In this document: in pieces, positions 9,969-19,583 of the stretch
Layout: each line of letters opens with the position of its first letter
Position numbering within the stretch: the first letter of the stretch is position 1
Source: Aquincola tertiaricarbonis
Lineage (GTDB): Bacteria; Pseudomonadota; Gammaproteobacteria; Burkholderiales; Burkholderiaceae_C
Direction: 5' to 3'
Length of the DNA stretch: 64,000 nucleotides
Assembly: GCF_000969605.1 (NCBI RefSeq)
Contig: NZ_JZUE01000005.1
Span: forward strand, 124,001-188,000
Notes under the pieces: model-generated
Told to the model about the DNA's origin: nothing
Seen by the model: only the letters and a program-made list of their open reading frames with translations
Databases searched by the model: none
Translations under genes and position numbers: made by a program

Positions 9969-10310
9969 TTACTCGAACTCGTCCGGGCTCGGGATGTCGC
10001 CCTGCACCAGGCCCTTCAGTTTATGACTGGCGTGGAAGGTCACCACGTTGCGCGCGGCGATCGGGATCGACTCACCCGTGCGCGGATTGCGGCCGGGCCG
10101 GGGCGCCTTGCGCCGGATGTTGAAGTTGCCGAAGCCCGACAGCTTCACGTCGTCGCCCTTCACCAGCGCGGCGTGGATGATGTCGAAGAAGGCTTCGACC
10201 ATGTCCTTCGACTCGCGCTTGTTCAGCCCCAGCCGCTCGAACAGCAGGTCGGCCAGTTCAGCCTTGGTGAGGGTCGGCGTCTCGAGGGTCGGCAGGATCA
10301 CGCGGTCCAT
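9969..10310 (-). CDS. ihfA: integration host factor subunit alpha
   Basis: 113-residue HU/IHF-family DNA-bending protein that acts as a heterodimer with IhfB in recombination, replication and transcription. It contains [30 protein letters not shown] at the N-terminus and the diagnostic arm [27 protein letters not shown]. Two starts are possible. The ATG at 10328 overlaps the pheT stop, and the ATG at 10310 has a perfect GGAGGAG with a 9-nt spacer; the latter is preferred. It lies directly downstream of pheT and is presumably co-transcribed with it. Confidence 0.96.
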   Translation of the reverse strand: MDRVILPTLETPTLTKAELADLLFERLGLNKRESKDMVEAFFDIIHAALVKGDDVKLSGFGNFNIRRKAPRPGRNPRTGESIPIAARNVVTFHASHKLKGLVQGDIPSPDEFE

Positions 10311-10327
10311 CGCAGGTTTCTCCTCCA

Positions 10328-12751
10328 TCAGCCGCGCAACCTCGCCTGCAGGCGGCTGCCCAGGCGCTCGACGATGCCGGCCACCACGGTATCGACACGT
10401 TCGTCAGTCAGCGTGGCGCTGTCATCGAGCAGTTCCACACGAACGGCCATGCTGCGCTCGTCGGCAGCGATGTCGGCGGTGGGCGCCTTGGGCTTGTAGA
10501 TGTCGAACAGCTGCGCATGGCGCACCAGGCCGGAGGCGTCGTCGGTGATGGCGCCGATCAGCGCGTCGTGGGCCACCGTGTCCTTCACCACCAACGCGAG
10601 GTCGCGCCACACGGACTGCTGGCGTGGGATCGACTGGAAGCTGGGCACCACCTGGGCAGCCAGCGCCTCGGCATCCAGCTCGAACAGCACCGGCGCCTGC
10701 GGCAGGTCATAGCCCTGGCGCCACTTGGGGTGCAGTTCACCGATCCAGCCGATGGGCTGGCCGTCCAGCTCGATGCGCGCACTGCGGCCCGGATGCAAGG
10801 CCGGATGCTCGGCGGCGACAAAGGTGGCGCGGCGCGGCGCCAGCAGCGCCTCGACGTCGGCCTTGACGTCGAAGAAGTCCACCGCCCGCTCGGCCACACC
10901 CCATTGCAGCGGCTGCGCCGGGCCATAGGCCAGGCCGCTCAGCCGCATCGGCTGCGACACGCCGGCCACGGTGGTGAGCGTGTCCGTCACCGAGGCATCG
11001 CGGCGGAACACACGGCCCAGTTCGAAGATGCGCACCCGCTGCGCACGACGCGCAAGGTTGTATTGCAGCACCGCCACCAGACTGCCGATCAGGCTGGACC
11101 GCATCACCGACAGCGGCGAGGCGATCGGGTTCAGCACCGGGATCGGATCGGCATTGCCGGCCAGCTCCTGCTCCCAGCGCGCTTCGACAAAGCTGAAGTT
11201 GATCGTCTCCTGGTAGCCCAGCGCAGCCACCGCGCGGCGCAGGGCGTGGCTGCCGCGGCGGGCCTCAGGCCGCACGCGGGCGGTCACCGGCGCCAGCGGC
11301 GGCGTGTCCGGCAGCTGCGTGTAGCCCAGGACCTTGATCACTTCCTCGATCAGGTCTTCCTCGATCTGCAAATCGAACCGGTGGCTGGGCGGCGTCACCG
11401 TCAGCACGCCTTCGGCCTCGGTGAACGGCAGGCCCAGGCGACGCAGCACGTCGGCGCATTGCGCCTGCGTCACCGGCATGCCGATGACCTTGGCGGCGCG
11501 CGCCACGCGCAGCTGCACCGCTTCACGCTGCGGCATGCGGGGCTGCTGGTCGTCGATCGGGCCCGCCTCGCCGCCGCAGATGTCGATTATCAGGCGCGTG
11601 ATGTGCTCGATGTGCTCCACCGTCAGCGCCGGGTCGACGCCGCGCTCGAAGCGGTGGCCGGCGTCCGTCGAGAAGTTGAAGCGGCGCGAACGGCCGGCCA
11701 CGGCCTTGGGCCACCAGAACGCGGCCTCCACGTACACGTTCTTCGTCTCGTCGGACACCGCGGTGGCGTCGCCGCCCATGATGCCGGCCAGCGATTCCAC
11801 CGCCTGCGCATCGGCGATCACGCCCACCTGGTCGTCGAGCGTGATGGTGTTGCCGTTCAGCAGCTTCAGCGATTCGCCCGCGCGGCCCCAGCGCACCACC
11901 AGGCCGCCGTGGATCTTGTCTCGGTCGAAGATGTGCGAAGGCCGGCCGTACTCGAACATCACGTAGTTCGAGATGTCGACCAGCGCGGTGACCGAGCGTT
12001 GGCCGCAGCGCGCCAGGCGGTCGACCATCCAGGCCGGCGTCTTCGCCTGCGTGTTGACGTTGCGCACGATGCGGCCGGAGAAGCGACCGCACAGGTCGGG
12101 CGCTTCCACCGACACCGGCAGCTTGTCGTCGTGCGAAGGAGGCACCGGCGGAAATTCGGGCTTCCGCAGCGGCGCACCGGTCAACGCCGACAGCTCGCGC
12201 GCCACGCCGTACACGCTCAGGCAATGCGCCAGGTTGGGCGTGAGCTTGAGCGTGAAGATGGTGTCGTCGAGCTTCAGCACCTCGCGCACGTCCACGCCCA
12301 CCGGCGCGTCGTCAGCCAGTTCCAGCAGGCCTCCGTGGTCTTCCGACAGCTTCAGCTCACGCGCCGAGCACAGCATGCCGAAGCTCTCCACGCCGCGCAG
12401 CTTGCCCACCTTGATCTCGAACGGCTTGCCGTCGTCGCCCGGGGGCAGCTCGGCGCCTACCAGCGCCAGCGGCACCTTGATGCCGGCGCGGGCGTTGGGT
12501 GCACCGCAGACGATCTGCAGCGGGCCGTCCTTCGAATGCTCGCCGGCATCGACGCTGCACACCCGCAGGCGGTCGGCGTTCGGGTGCTGCGTGGCCTCCA
12601 GGATGCGGCCGACCACGATGCGCGAGAACGGCGGCGCCACCGGCCGCATCTCTTCGACTTCCAGGCCGGCCATCGTCAGCGTGTCGGCCAGTTGCTCGGT
12701 GCTCAGCGGCGGGTTGCAGAACTCGCGCAGCCAGGATTCAGGGAATTGCAT
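10328..12751 (-). CDS. pheT: phenylalanyl-tRNA synthetase beta subunit
   Basis: 807-residue beta chain of the alpha2-beta2 phenylalanyl-tRNA synthetase. Domains in order are an N-terminal core, an EMAP-like tRNA-binding domain (about 40-150, [25 protein letters not shown]), the B3/B4 editing region that hydrolyses Tyr-tRNA(Phe), B5, a catalytic-like core and a C-terminal FDX-ACB anticodon-binding domain (about 710-807). The length is normal (E. coli 795). The ATG at 12751 lies 38 nt downstream of the pheS stop. Confidence 0.97.
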   Translation of the reverse strand: MQFPESWLREFCNPPLSTEQLADTLTMAGLEVEEMRPVAPPFSRIVVGRILEATQHPNADRLRVCSVDAGEHSKDGPLQIVCGAPNARAGIKVPLALVGAELPPGDDGKPFEIKVGKLRGVESFGMLCSARELKLSEDHGGLLELADDAPVGVDVREVLKLDDTIFTLKLTPNLAHCLSVYGVARELSALTGAPLRKPEFPPVPPSHDDKLPVSVEAPDLCGRFSGRIVRNVNTQAKTPAWMVDRLARCGQRSVTALVDISNYVMFEYGRPSHIFDRDKIHGGLVVRWGRAGESLKLLNGNTITLDDQVGVIADAQAVESLAGIMGGDATAVSDETKNVYVEAAFWWPKAVAGRSRRFNFSTDAGHRFERGVDPALTVEHIEHITRLIIDICGGEAGPIDDQQPRMPQREAVQLRVARAAKVIGMPVTQAQCADVLRRLGLPFTEAEGVLTVTPPSHRFDLQIEEDLIEEVIKVLGYTQLPDTPPLAPVTARVRPEARRGSHALRRAVAALGYQETINFSFVEARWEQELAGNADPIPVLNPIASPLSVMRSSLIGSLVAVLQYNLARRAQRVRIFELGRVFRRDASVTDTLTTVAGVSQPMRLSGLAYGPAQPLQWGVAERAVDFFDVKADVEALLAPRRATFVAAEHPALHPGRSARIELDGQPIGWIGELHPKWRQGYDLPQAPVLFELDAEALAAQVVPSFQSIPRQQSVWRDLALVVKDTVAHDALIGAITDDASGLVRHAQLFDIYKPKAPTADIAADERSMAVRVELLDDSATLTDERVDTVVAGIVERLGSRLQARLRG

Positions 12752-12789
12752 GTCGTCGCTTCTCTTCCAGGGTTCTTCGGGGGCGGCGC

Positions 12790-13830
12790 TTACTGGAACT
12801 GGCTCAGGAAGCGCAGGTCGCCGTCGAAGAACAGCCGCAGGTCATTCACGCCGTAGCGCAGCATGGTCAGGCGGTCGGGGCCCATGCCGAAGGCAAAGCC
12901 GATGTAGCGCTCGGGGTCGAGCCCGAAGTTGCGGACCACGTTGGGATGCACCTGGCCCGAGCCGGCCACCTCCAGCCAGCGGCCCTTCAGCGGGCCGGAC
13001 GAGAAGGCGATGTCCACCTCGGCCGACGGCTCGGTGAACGGGAAGAAGCTGGGGCGGAAGCGCAGCGTCAGGTCATCGGTCTCGAAGAAGGTGCGGAAGA
13101 AATCGGTGAATACCGACTTCAGGTCCTTGAAGCTCACGTTCTCGCCGATCCACAGGCCTTCGCACTGGTGGAACATCGGCGAGTGGGTGGCGTCGCTGTC
13201 CACGCGGTAGGTGCGGCCCGGCGCGATCACGCGGATCTCCGGCATCGTCGCCTTGCCCTCGTGCGCCTTCACATGCTGCATCGCGTAGCGCACCTGCATC
13301 GGACTGGTGTGCGTGCGCAGCAGGTAGCCGCCGCTGGCGCCCTTTGCATCCACATAGAAGGTGTCATGCATCGAGCGCGCGGGGTGGTCGGCCGGCGTGT
13401 TCAGCGCGGTGAAGTTGAACCAGTCGTTCTCGATCTCCGGGCCGTCGGCCACGTCGAAGCCCATCGAGCCGAAGATGGCCTCGATGCGCTCCAGCGTGCG
13501 CGACACCGGGTGCAGGCCGCCGGTGCCGCGGCTGCGGCCGGGCAGCGTCACGTCCAGCGACTCGGCCTTCAGCTGCGCCTGCAGCTCGGCATCGGCCAGC
13601 GCCTGGCGGCGCTCGGTCAGCGCGGCTTCGATGCGCTGCTTGGTGGCGTTGATCTCGGCCCCGCGGGCCTTCTTCTCGTCGGGCGGCAGCTGGGCCAGCG
13701 ACTTCAGCAGCTCGGTCACGCGGCCGGCCTTGCCGAGGAAACGCGCCTTGGCGTTCTCCAGGTCGGCGGGCGTCGCGGCCTGCGCGAACTGCTCTTGCGC
13801 CGCCTGCACCAGGGAGTCGAGATCGTTCAT
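12790..13830 (-). CDS. pheS: phenylalanyl-tRNA synthetase alpha subunit
   Basis: 346-residue catalytic chain that activates Phe and charges tRNA(Phe). It has an N-terminal coiled coil (about 1-90) and class II synthetase motifs, including [23 protein letters not shown] and [13 protein letters not shown], and ends with the class II signature [17 protein letters not shown]. The alanine-type Phe pocket segment looks normal. A terminator-like hairpin lies just upstream of the ATG. Gene order matches the E. coli thrS-infC-rpmI-rplT-pheST-ihfA operon. Confidence 0.97.
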   Translation of the reverse strand: MNDLDSLVQAAQEQFAQAATPADLENAKARFLGKAGRVTELLKSLAQLPPDEKKARGAEINATKQRIEAALTERRQALADAELQAQLKAESLDVTLPGRSRGTGGLHPVSRTLERIEAIFGSMGFDVADGPEIENDWFNFTALNTPADHPARSMHDTFYVDAKGASGGYLLRTHTSPMQVRYAMQHVKAHEGKATMPEIRVIAPGRTYRVDSDATHSPMFHQCEGLWIGENVSFKDLKSVFTDFFRTFFETDDLTLRFRPSFFPFTEPSAEVDIAFSSGPLKGRWLEVAGSGQVHPNVVRNFGLDPERYIGFAFGMGPDRLTMLRYGVNDLRLFFDGDLRFLSQFQ

Positions 13831-13845
13831 CTTGATTCGGAAATG

Positions 13846-13874
13846 AAAAAGGCCGCCACCAAGGTGACGGCCTT
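13846..13874 (-). terminator. intrinsic terminator or attenuator between rplT and pheS
   Basis: On the minus strand AAGGCCGTCACC pairs with GGTGGCGGCCTT (one mismatch), followed by TTT, ending about 15 nt before the pheS ATG. In E. coli the same position holds the pheM attenuator. Here no Phe-rich leader ORF fits in the roughly 40 nt between rplT and the hairpin, so it may simply be a leaky terminator. Confidence 0.6.
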
Positions 13875-13915
13875 GAAGCTTGGGGCGACGCGCCGCGCGA
13901 ACGGCGCGCGCCGGA

Positions 13916-14272
13916 TCAAGCGAGCTGGGCCTTCACCTTGTCGACGATGCTGCCAAAAGCAGCGGGGTCGTTGACGGCGAGATCGGCCAGGACCTTGCGG
14001 TCGATGCCGATGTTCGCCTTCTTCAGGCCGGCCATGAACTTGCTGTACGTCACGCCGAGCTCACGGCTGGCCGCGTTGATACGGGCAATCCAGAGCTGAC
14101 GGAACACGCGCTTGCGGGTACGACGGTCACGGTAGGCATATTGCCCGGCCTTCATCACCGCCTGCTTGGCGATGCGGAAGACGTTCTTGCGACGGCCGCG
14201 GAAACCCTTGGCAAGAGCCAGGATCTTCTTGTGACGAGCGCGTGCGGTTACACCACGTTTGACGCGAGGCAT
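13916..14272 (-). CDS. rplT: 50S ribosomal protein L20
   Basis: 118-residue L20, a 23S rRNA-binding assembly protein. It begins with [29 protein letters not shown], the basic RNA-binding extension, and contains [30 protein letters not shown]. The length is identical to most bacterial L20 proteins. In E. coli L20 represses its own rpmI-rplT mRNA; the same may hold here. It follows rpmI by 24 nt. Confidence 0.98.
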   Translation of the reverse strand: MPRVKRGVTARARHKKILALAKGFRGRRKNVFRIAKQAVMKAGQYAYRDRRTRKRVFRQLWIARINAASRELGVTYSKFMAGLKKANIGIDRKVLADLAVNDPAAFGSIVDKVKAQLA

Positions 14273-14296
14273 GGTTTTTCTCCTTACTCAGAAATC

Positions 14297-14500
14297 TTAA
14301 AGACCCGCGAACGGCAACATCTGAGCCATGTGGCCCATGTTGGTCTCGTGCACGTTGACGGCGCCACGCAGGTGGCGCTTGTTCTTGGTCGACTTCTTCG
14401 TGAGGATGTGGCGCTTGAACGCCTGACCGCGCTTGACGGTGCCACCCGGGCGAACGCGGAACCGCTTGGCCGCGCTCTTCTTGGTCTTCATCTTGGGCAT
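14297..14500 (-). CDS. rpmI: 50S ribosomal protein L35
   Basis: 67-residue basic L35 beginning [19 protein letters not shown] and containing [19 protein letters not shown]. The length is typical (64-66). An AGGAG lies 6 nt before the ATG at 14500. The 119-nt spacer to infC contains two hairpins that could form an L20 operator. Confidence 0.98.
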   Translation of the reverse strand: MPKMKTKKSAAKRFRVRPGGTVKRGQAFKRHILTKKSTKNKRHLRGAVNVHETNMGHMAQMLPFAGL

Positions 14501-14531
14501 GACTGCTCCTTCTTAGTGACCCCTGCAGGCG

Positions 14532-14606
14532 ACTGCAATGGACTTGCAGTGCTTGTTGGCCTGTCAGCGGCTTCTCTTCAAACCCTGCGGTGACCAGACC
14601 GCAGGG
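14532..14606 (-). promoter_or_regulatory. hairpins in the infC-rpmI spacer (candidate L20 autoregulatory site)
   Basis: Two inverted repeats lie between infC and rpmI: ACTGCAA/TTGCAGT (14532-14538 and 14544-14550) and CCCTGCGGT/ACCGCAGGG (14583-14591 and 14598-14606). Only TTT follows the second, so it is a poor terminator. In E. coli, L20 binds structures in this same region to repress rpmI-rplT translation. The assignment here rests on position and structure only. Confidence 0.4.
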
Positions 14607-14619
14607 CCGAATCTCGTAC

Positions 14620-15168
14620 TTACTTCCTCTTGGGCGCCAGCACCATGATCATCTGGCGGCCTTCGAGCTTGGGCATGTTCTCGACGACGGCCACGTCGGC
14701 CAGCTCGTCGCGGATGCGTTCCAGCAGCCGCATGCCGATGTCCTGGTGGGTGATCTCGCGGCCGCGGTAGCGCAGCGTGACCTTGCCCTTGTCGCCGTCC
14801 TCGGCGATGAAGCGCCGCAGGTTGCGCATCTTGATCGCGTAGTCGCCTTCGTCCGTACCGGGACGGAACTTGACTTCCTTGATCTCGATGACCTTCTGCT
14901 TGCTCTTGGCTTCGGCGGCCTTCTTCTGTTCCTGGTACTTGAACTTGCCGTAGTCCATCAAGCGGCACACCGGGGGGTCGGCGGTGGCGGCGATCTCTAC
15001 CAGATCGACGTCCAGCTCGCCCGACATCCGCAAAGCCTCCTGGATGCTCACGATGCCCAGCGGCTCGTTGTTCACCCCGTTCAGGCGCACTTCGGGCGCC
15101 ATGATTTCGCGGTTCAGCCGGTGCTTGCGCTCCGCATTGGGAGTGCGACGGTCAAGGAAAGTAGCGAT
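14620..15168 (-). CDS. infC: translation initiation factor IF-3, with AUC start codon
   Basis: 182-residue IF-3, which binds the 30S subunit and proofreads start codon-initiator tRNA pairing. The internal ATG at 15102 would remove the conserved N-terminus. Reading upstream in frame gives [20 protein letters not shown], the expected beta-proteobacterial IF-3 start, and it begins at an ATC codon (15166-15168) preceded by GAAGGT. E. coli infC uses AUU for autoregulation, because IF-3 discriminates against its own abnormal start. The N domain has [20 protein letters not shown] and the C domain ends [14 protein letters not shown]. Confidence 0.95.
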   Translation of the reverse strand: MATFLDRRTPNAERKHRLNREIMAPEVRLNGVNNEPLGIVSIQEALRMSGELDVDLVEIAATADPPVCRLMDYGKFKYQEQKKAAEAKSKQKVIEIKEVKFRPGTDEGDYAIKMRNLRRFIAEDGDKGKVTLRYRGREITHQDIGMRLLERIRDELADVAVVENMPKLEGRQMIMVLAPKRK

Positions 15169-15239
15169 GGTTCAGACCTTCAAACGAGCCCAAGGCAAGC
15201 AACGGCTCGACAGTGATGACGGTGCGTTCACGGGGGAAC

Positions 15240-17147
15240 TCAGACCTTGCCGGTGATGTCCGCCACGAGCTTCTGGACGAAGTTGTCGAGGGGCATCACG
15301 CCGAGATCCTGGTTGCCACGTGCACGCACGGCAACGGCCCCGCTTGCCTTCTCCTTGTCGCCAACGACAAGGATGAACGGAACCTTCTGCATGGAATGCT
15401 CGCGGATTTTATAGGTGATCTTCTCGTTGCGCAAATCGACCAAGGTTCTAACCCCTTGTTTTTGCAGCGTTTTCGCAATATCGGAGGCGTATTCGGCCTG
15501 GCCGTCGGTGATGTTTGTGACAACAACCTGCACCGGCGCGAGCCAGGCGGGCATCGCGCCGGCGTGCTGCTCGATCAGGATGCCGATGAAACGCTCGAGG
15601 CTGCCGACGATGGCGCGGTGCAGCATGACCGGCGTCTTGCGCTCGCCCGACTCGGCCACGTACTCGGCGCCCAGGCGCTCGGCCATCGAGAAATCGACCT
15701 GCATCGTGCCGCACTGCCACTGGCGGCCCAGCGCGTCCTTCAGCGTGTACTCGATCTTGGGGCCGTAGAAGGCGCCGTCGCCCGGGGCGATGCGGAAGTC
15801 GACGCCAGAGCGGCGCAGGCTTTCCATCAGCGCGTACTCGGCCTTGTCCCAGATCTCGTCGGAACCGATGCGGGCGTCTGGCCGCGTGGCCACCTTGTAG
15901 ATGATGTCGGTGAAGCCGAAGTCGGCATACACCTTCTGCAGCAGCGCCGTGTAGGCCACGCATTCGTCGAGGATCATGTCCTCGGTGCAGAAGATGTGGC
16001 CGTCGTCCTGCGTGAAGCCGCGCACCCGCATGATGCCGTGCAGCCCGCCCGTGGGCTCGTTGCGGTGGCACTGGCCGAACTCGCCGTAGCGCAACGGCAG
16101 GTCGCGGTAGCTCTTGATGCCCTGCTTGAAGATCAGGATGTGGCCGGGACAGTTCATCGGCTTCAGCGCGTAGTCGCGCTTCTCCGATTCCGTGACGAAC
16201 ATGTTGTCGCGGTACTTGTCCCAATGACCCGTTTTCTCCCACAGCGTCTTGTCCAGGATCTGCGGGCCCTTGACCTCCTGGTAGCCGTTGTCGCGGTAGA
16301 CGGCGCGCATGTACTGCTCCACCTGCTGCCAGATGGTCCAGCCCTTGGGGTGCCAGAACACCGTGCCGGGCGAATGCTCGTCCAGGTGGAACAGGTCGAG
16401 TTCGCGGCCGAGCTTGCGGTGGTCGCGCTTCTCGGCTTCCTCGATGCGCTTGATGTAGTCGTCGAGCTGCTTCTTGTCGGCCCAGGCGGTGCCGTAGATG
16501 CGCTGCAGCTGCTCGTTCTTCGCGTCGCCGCGCCAATACGCGCCCGACAGCCGCGTGAGCTTGAAGTTCTTCAGGAAGCGCGTGTTCGGCACGTGCGGGC
16601 CGCGGCACATGTCCACGTATTCCTCGTGGTAGTACAGGCCCATCGCCGTCTCGTCGGGCATGTCGTCGATGAGACGGAGCTTGTAGTCCTCGCCGCGCGA
16701 CTTGAACACCTCGATCACTTCGGCGCGCGGCGTCATGCGCTTGATGACGTCGTAGTCCTTGGCGATGAGCTCGCGCATGCGCGCCTCGATGGCGGCCATG
16801 TCCTCCGGCGTGAAGGGGCGCTCGTACGAGATGTCGTAGTAGAAGCCCTCCTCGATCACCGGGCCGATCACCATCTTGGCCGTGGGATACAGCTGCTTGA
16901 CCGCATGGCCGACCAGGTGGGCCGTGGAGTGGCGGATGATCTCGACGCCCTCCTCGTCCTTCGGCGTGATGATCTGCAGCTTGGCGTCGTGGTCGATGCG
17001 GTCGCTGGCGTCCACCAGCTTGCCGTCCACCTTGCCGGCGACGGTGACCTTGGCCAGGCCCGGGCCGATGGACTGGGCGACTTCGGCCACGGAGACCGGA
17101 CCCGGGAACTCGCGTTTCGAGCCGTCGGGCAGTTGGATGGCGATCAT
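15240..17147 (-). CDS. thrS: threonyl-tRNA synthetase
   Basis: 635-residue class II synthetase that charges tRNA(Thr). It has an N-terminal TGS domain (about 1-61), an editing domain with HSTAH at about 73-77, and a catalytic core with motif 2 region [20 protein letters not shown] and the zinc-binding PMNCPGHI cysteine. The C-terminal anticodon-binding domain runs from about 535 to 635. The length matches E. coli ThrRS (642). The 150-nt leader encodes a threonine-rich peptide and a terminator, which suggests transcription attenuation. infC starts 72 nt downstream. Confidence 0.97.
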   Translation of the reverse strand: MIAIQLPDGSKREFPGPVSVAEVAQSIGPGLAKVTVAGKVDGKLVDASDRIDHDAKLQIITPKDEEGVEIIRHSTAHLVGHAVKQLYPTAKMVIGPVIEEGFYYDISYERPFTPEDMAAIEARMRELIAKDYDVIKRMTPRAEVIEVFKSRGEDYKLRLIDDMPDETAMGLYYHEEYVDMCRGPHVPNTRFLKNFKLTRLSGAYWRGDAKNEQLQRIYGTAWADKKQLDDYIKRIEEAEKRDHRKLGRELDLFHLDEHSPGTVFWHPKGWTIWQQVEQYMRAVYRDNGYQEVKGPQILDKTLWEKTGHWDKYRDNMFVTESEKRDYALKPMNCPGHILIFKQGIKSYRDLPLRYGEFGQCHRNEPTGGLHGIMRVRGFTQDDGHIFCTEDMILDECVAYTALLQKVYADFGFTDIIYKVATRPDARIGSDEIWDKAEYALMESLRRSGVDFRIAPGDGAFYGPKIEYTLKDALGRQWQCGTMQVDFSMAERLGAEYVAESGERKTPVMLHRAIVGSLERFIGILIEQHAGAMPAWLAPVQVVVTNITDGQAEYASDIAKTLQKQGVRTLVDLRNEKITYKIREHSMQKVPFILVVGDKEKASGAVAVRARGNQDLGVMPLDNFVQKLVADITGKV

Positions 17148-17167
17148 GGAAAGAATGCTCCGGAAAT

Positions 17168-17193
17168 GAAAAAAGCGCGGGACAAGCCGCGCT
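17168..17193 (-). terminator. thrS leader attenuator terminator hairpin
   Basis: On the minus strand AGCGCGG (17193-17187) pairs with CCGCGCT (17180-17174) across a 6-nt loop and is followed by six T residues, only about 20 nt before the thrS ATG. There is no room for a promoter between it and thrS, so it lies inside the thrS leader. Its 5' arm, AGCGCGGC, is also perfectly complementary to GCCGCGCT (17251-17244) immediately after the leader-peptide stop, which gives a mutually exclusive antiterminator. Confidence 0.75.
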
Positions 17194-17253
17194 CGATTCG
17201 TTCAGTGTGCGTGCACCCGGGTGCAGGCAGAAAGGGACGTGACAGCGCGGCGG

Positions 17254-17301
17254 CTAGCCTGTGGGGGCCATGCTCCTAGTTCGCGGTGTCATAACCGTCA
17301 T
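17254..17301 (-). CDS. threonine-rich thrS leader peptide
   Basis: 15-codon ORF MTVMTPRTRSMAPTG followed by TAG, upstream of thrS on the same strand. Four of 15 codons are Thr, including both ACG and ACA/ACT. A purine-rich GAGAAAGG precedes the ATG. The stop codon abuts the antiterminator segment 17251-17244, so a ribosome reaching the stop would mask it and allow the terminator to form. Stalling at Thr codons would free it. This is the textbook geometry of an attenuation leader. No experimental support is known to me. Confidence 0.65.
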   Translation of the reverse strand: MTVMTPRTRSMAPTG

Positions 17302-17339
17302 GCCTTTCTCGCTCTTGTGGGGGCTTGAATGAGGGCCGG

Positions 17340-17345
17340 ATTCTA
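17340..17345 (-). promoter_or_regulatory. candidate -10 element for the thrS leader transcript
   Basis: TAGAAT on the minus strand, 5 of 6 matches to TATAAT, sits just after the HupE-like stop codon and about 39 nt before the leader-peptide ATG. No good -35 element is visible at 16-18 nt spacing, so support is weak. Confidence 0.3.
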
Positions 17346-17347
17346 GA

Positions 17348-18457
17348 TCAGGCCAGCGCCGTGCGCTGGACCAGCCACCAGGCCGCCACGCCGATGGCCG
17401 CCGCGGAGCCGCCACGCAGCACCGCGGGCACATACAGCGCCGCCCGGCGCAGCAGGTACAGCAGCGGCACCACCGCGGCCACGATGGCCAGCTGGCCCAG
17501 CTCAAGCCCGAGGTTGAAGCGCAGCAGCGCCCAGCCGAACTCGGCCGCCGGCAGGTCCAGCTCGCCCAGGACGCCAGCGAAGCCGAAGCCATGCACCAGG
17601 CCGAAGACGAAGGTGACCAGCCCGCGCCGGCGGCCGAACAGCGGCCTCAGGTTGTCGATGGCGGCGATGGCGATGGTCACGGCGATGGCCGGCTCCACGA
17701 ACCAGCCGGGCAGGCTCACCAGCCCGAGCGCGGCCAGCGCCAGCGTGATGGAGTGGGCCAGGGTGAACAGCGTGACCACGCCCACCACCGGCAGCGCCGC
17801 CTCGCGCCAGTGCGCCACCGGCGCCCAGCCCGGCGCCTGGCCTGGCGTGCGACGCAGCACGGCCGGCAGGATCAGGCACAGCAGAAACAGCAGGTGGTCG
17901 TACCCGGTGACGATGTGGTGCACGCCCTCGGCCAGGAAGGAGGCCGGCGCGGCCTGGTGCGGCGCCGCGGTGGGGTCCAGCAGGCGCGGCGTGGTACGGC
18001 CATCGGCCGCCACCAGCTTGGCGATGCCGCGGTGGGTGGGATCGACCTCGGCCAGCAGCGTGTAGCTCATGGGCGCCTCGGCCGCCACGCTGCAGGGCGC
18101 GGTGAACTGCAGCACCGCATAGGCGCCGTCGGCCCGGCGTTCCAGCAGGGGGCCGGCGACAGGCTGCCAATCGCAGCCCGCCACCTGCAGCCGCGGCAGC
18201 ACATGGGCGGTGATGGCCGGCCAGGCCTGGCGCACCTCGCCCCAGGTGAGCCGGCGGTCGCCGTCGGCGTCCAGCGCGGGCAAGGCGGCATCCAGGTCAC
18301 GCAGGGCAATGTCCCAGCGCAGCTCGGTACCGCCCTGCGGCGACGCCTGGAACACGAGGTAGGCATCGCTGGATTGGTGAGCCAGTGCGCTGCCGGCCAG
18401 CGCCAGCCACAGCAGCAGGAGGCCGGGCAGCGCGCGCAGGCGCTCAAGGCTGCGCAT
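17348..18457 (-). CDS. HupE/UreJ-like membrane protein
   Basis: 369-residue inner-membrane protein. A signal peptide (LPGLLLLWLALAGSALAHQ) is followed by an about 150-residue extracytoplasmic domain with an EF-hand-like DADGDRRLTW. The six or so C-terminal TM helices carry HupE/UreJ features: GYDHLLFLLCLILP, FTLAHSITL, VHGFGFAGVL and FNLGLELGQ. HupE/UreJ homologues are often linked to nickel or cobalt uptake, but this two-domain variant has no proven substrate. The ATG at 18457 overlaps the TPR gene by 14 nt, so translation is probably coupled. It is the last gene of the four-gene DUF4331 operon. Confidence 0.8.
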   Translation of the reverse strand: MRSLERLRALPGLLLLWLALAGSALAHQSSDAYLVFQASPQGGTELRWDIALRDLDAALPALDADGDRRLTWGEVRQAWPAITAHVLPRLQVAGCDWQPVAGPLLERRADGAYAVLQFTAPCSVAAEAPMSYTLLAEVDPTHRGIAKLVAADGRTTPRLLDPTAAPHQAAPASFLAEGVHHIVTGYDHLLFLLCLILPAVLRRTPGQAPGWAPVAHWREAALPVVGVVTLFTLAHSITLALAALGLVSLPGWFVEPAIAVTIAIAAIDNLRPLFGRRRGLVTFVFGLVHGFGFAGVLGELDLPAAEFGWALLRFNLGLELGQLAIVAAVVPLLYLLRRAALYVPAVLRGGSAAAIGVAAWWLVQRTALA

Positions 18458-19580
18458 GCAGCAGGGCTTGCAGGCGTTGGTCATGGAGTCCCATCGCTTG
18501 GGTGGTCTGGCGGGCCTGCTGCAGGGCCGCGGCATCCTGCGCGGCGGTGGCCACGCGGGCCAGCAGCAGCAGGTCGAAAGGCTCGCGCTGGGTGGCAAGG
18601 TTGGCCTGCGCATGGCGCACGGCGGCGGGCAGGTCGCGCTGCACCCACCAGGCGTACAGGGCCAGCTCGCGCAGGTGGCCGTCCTGGCCGCCGGGGCGCT
18701 GCGCGGCCTGCTCGTAGCGCTGGCGCAGCTCGGCTGCGTCGGCAGGACCGCCGCCGGCCGCCACGCGGCGCAGCAGCACCGGATTGCTGCGCGGCTGGCC
18801 GTCCAGCAGTCGGAGCGCCTCCTGCGGGCGGGCCGCGTCGATCAGCAGGTCGGCCAGGGCCAGTGCCGCATAACGGTCCTGCGGATCGGCCTGCAGCGCG
18901 GCCCGCAGCGCCTGCTCGGCGGGTTGCGGCCGGCCGGCGCGCTGTTCCAGCTCGCCCAGCGTGGTGAGCAGCCAGCCGCGGGTGCCGGCGTCCCGGGTCT
19001 GCGGCAGCAGGCCCAGCAGCTGTTGGCGGGCCGCGGTGGCGTCGCCCCGCAGGGCCTGGTTTTCGGCCAGGCAGGCCTGCGCATGCAGCCGGGCGACGGC
19101 CTGCTGCTGCAAGGCGGTGCAGGCGGCGTCGGAGTCCGCATAACGGCCGCGCAGCCGGTGCAGCGTGGCCAGGGTGAGCCAGGCCTGAGGCTGCCGGGCG
19201 TCCCGCGCCAGCAGGGCCTGCAGCCGCGCCTGGGCGCTGTCGAAGCGGTGGATCGACTGCTCGGCGGAGGCCAGCGCCAGCACCACCGGCGCCGGTGCCT
19301 GGGCATCGGCCGCCCAGGGCTGCAGCAGGGCCAGCGCCCGCCCGGCGAAGCGCGGGTCGCCTTCCGCATGGGCCTGGGCCATGAAGGCGCCCGCTTCATG
19401 CACCGCCAGCGTCGGGTCGGCGGCCAACGCCGGCCCGGCCGGCGCCCGGCGTGCCGGCAGCGACTCGACCAGCTCGGCGTCGCTGGCCGGCCGCCACGGC
19501 GCGGCCGCTGCCGTGCCGGCCGCGGCCAGCAGCAGCGCCGGCAGCGCGGCGCGGACGGCGATGAAGCGCAGCCGCCTCAT
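18444..19580 (-). CDS. exported tetratricopeptide-repeat protein
   Basis: 378-residue protein with a signal peptide (AALPALLLAAAGTAAAA) and a mature part made largely of TPR-like helix pairs, for example PQAWLTLATLHRLRGRYADSDAACTAL, GWLLTTLGELEQRAGRPQPAEQALRAAL and RYAALALADLLIDAARPQEALRLL. TPRs usually mediate protein-protein contacts, so it may scaffold the other exported products of this operon in the periplasm. It starts 3 nt after the lipoprotein gene and overlaps the HupE-like gene. No enzymatic motif was recognised. Confidence 0.8.
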   Translation of the reverse strand: MRRLRFIAVRAALPALLLAAAGTAAAAPWRPASDAELVESLPARRAPAGPALAADPTLAVHEAGAFMAQAHAEGDPRFAGRALALLQPWAADAQAPAPVVLALASAEQSIHRFDSAQARLQALLARDARQPQAWLTLATLHRLRGRYADSDAACTALQQQAVARLHAQACLAENQALRGDATAARQQLLGLLPQTRDAGTRGWLLTTLGELEQRAGRPQPAEQALRAALQADPQDRYAALALADLLIDAARPQEALRLLDGQPRSNPVLLRRVAAGGGPADAAELRQRYEQAAQRPGGQDGHLRELALYAWWVQRDLPAAVRHAQANLATQREPFDLLLLARVATAAQDAAALQQARQTTQAMGLHDQRLQALLHAQP

Positions 19581-19583
19581 CGC

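Noticed and set aside
10517..12856. 779-residue plus-strand open frame opposite pheT
   Set aside because: Same reason: it is fully antisense to pheT, has no ribosome site and matches no family.
13831..13915. Phe leader peptide (pheM-like)
   Set aside because: No ORF with clustered Phe codons exists between rplT and the hairpin.
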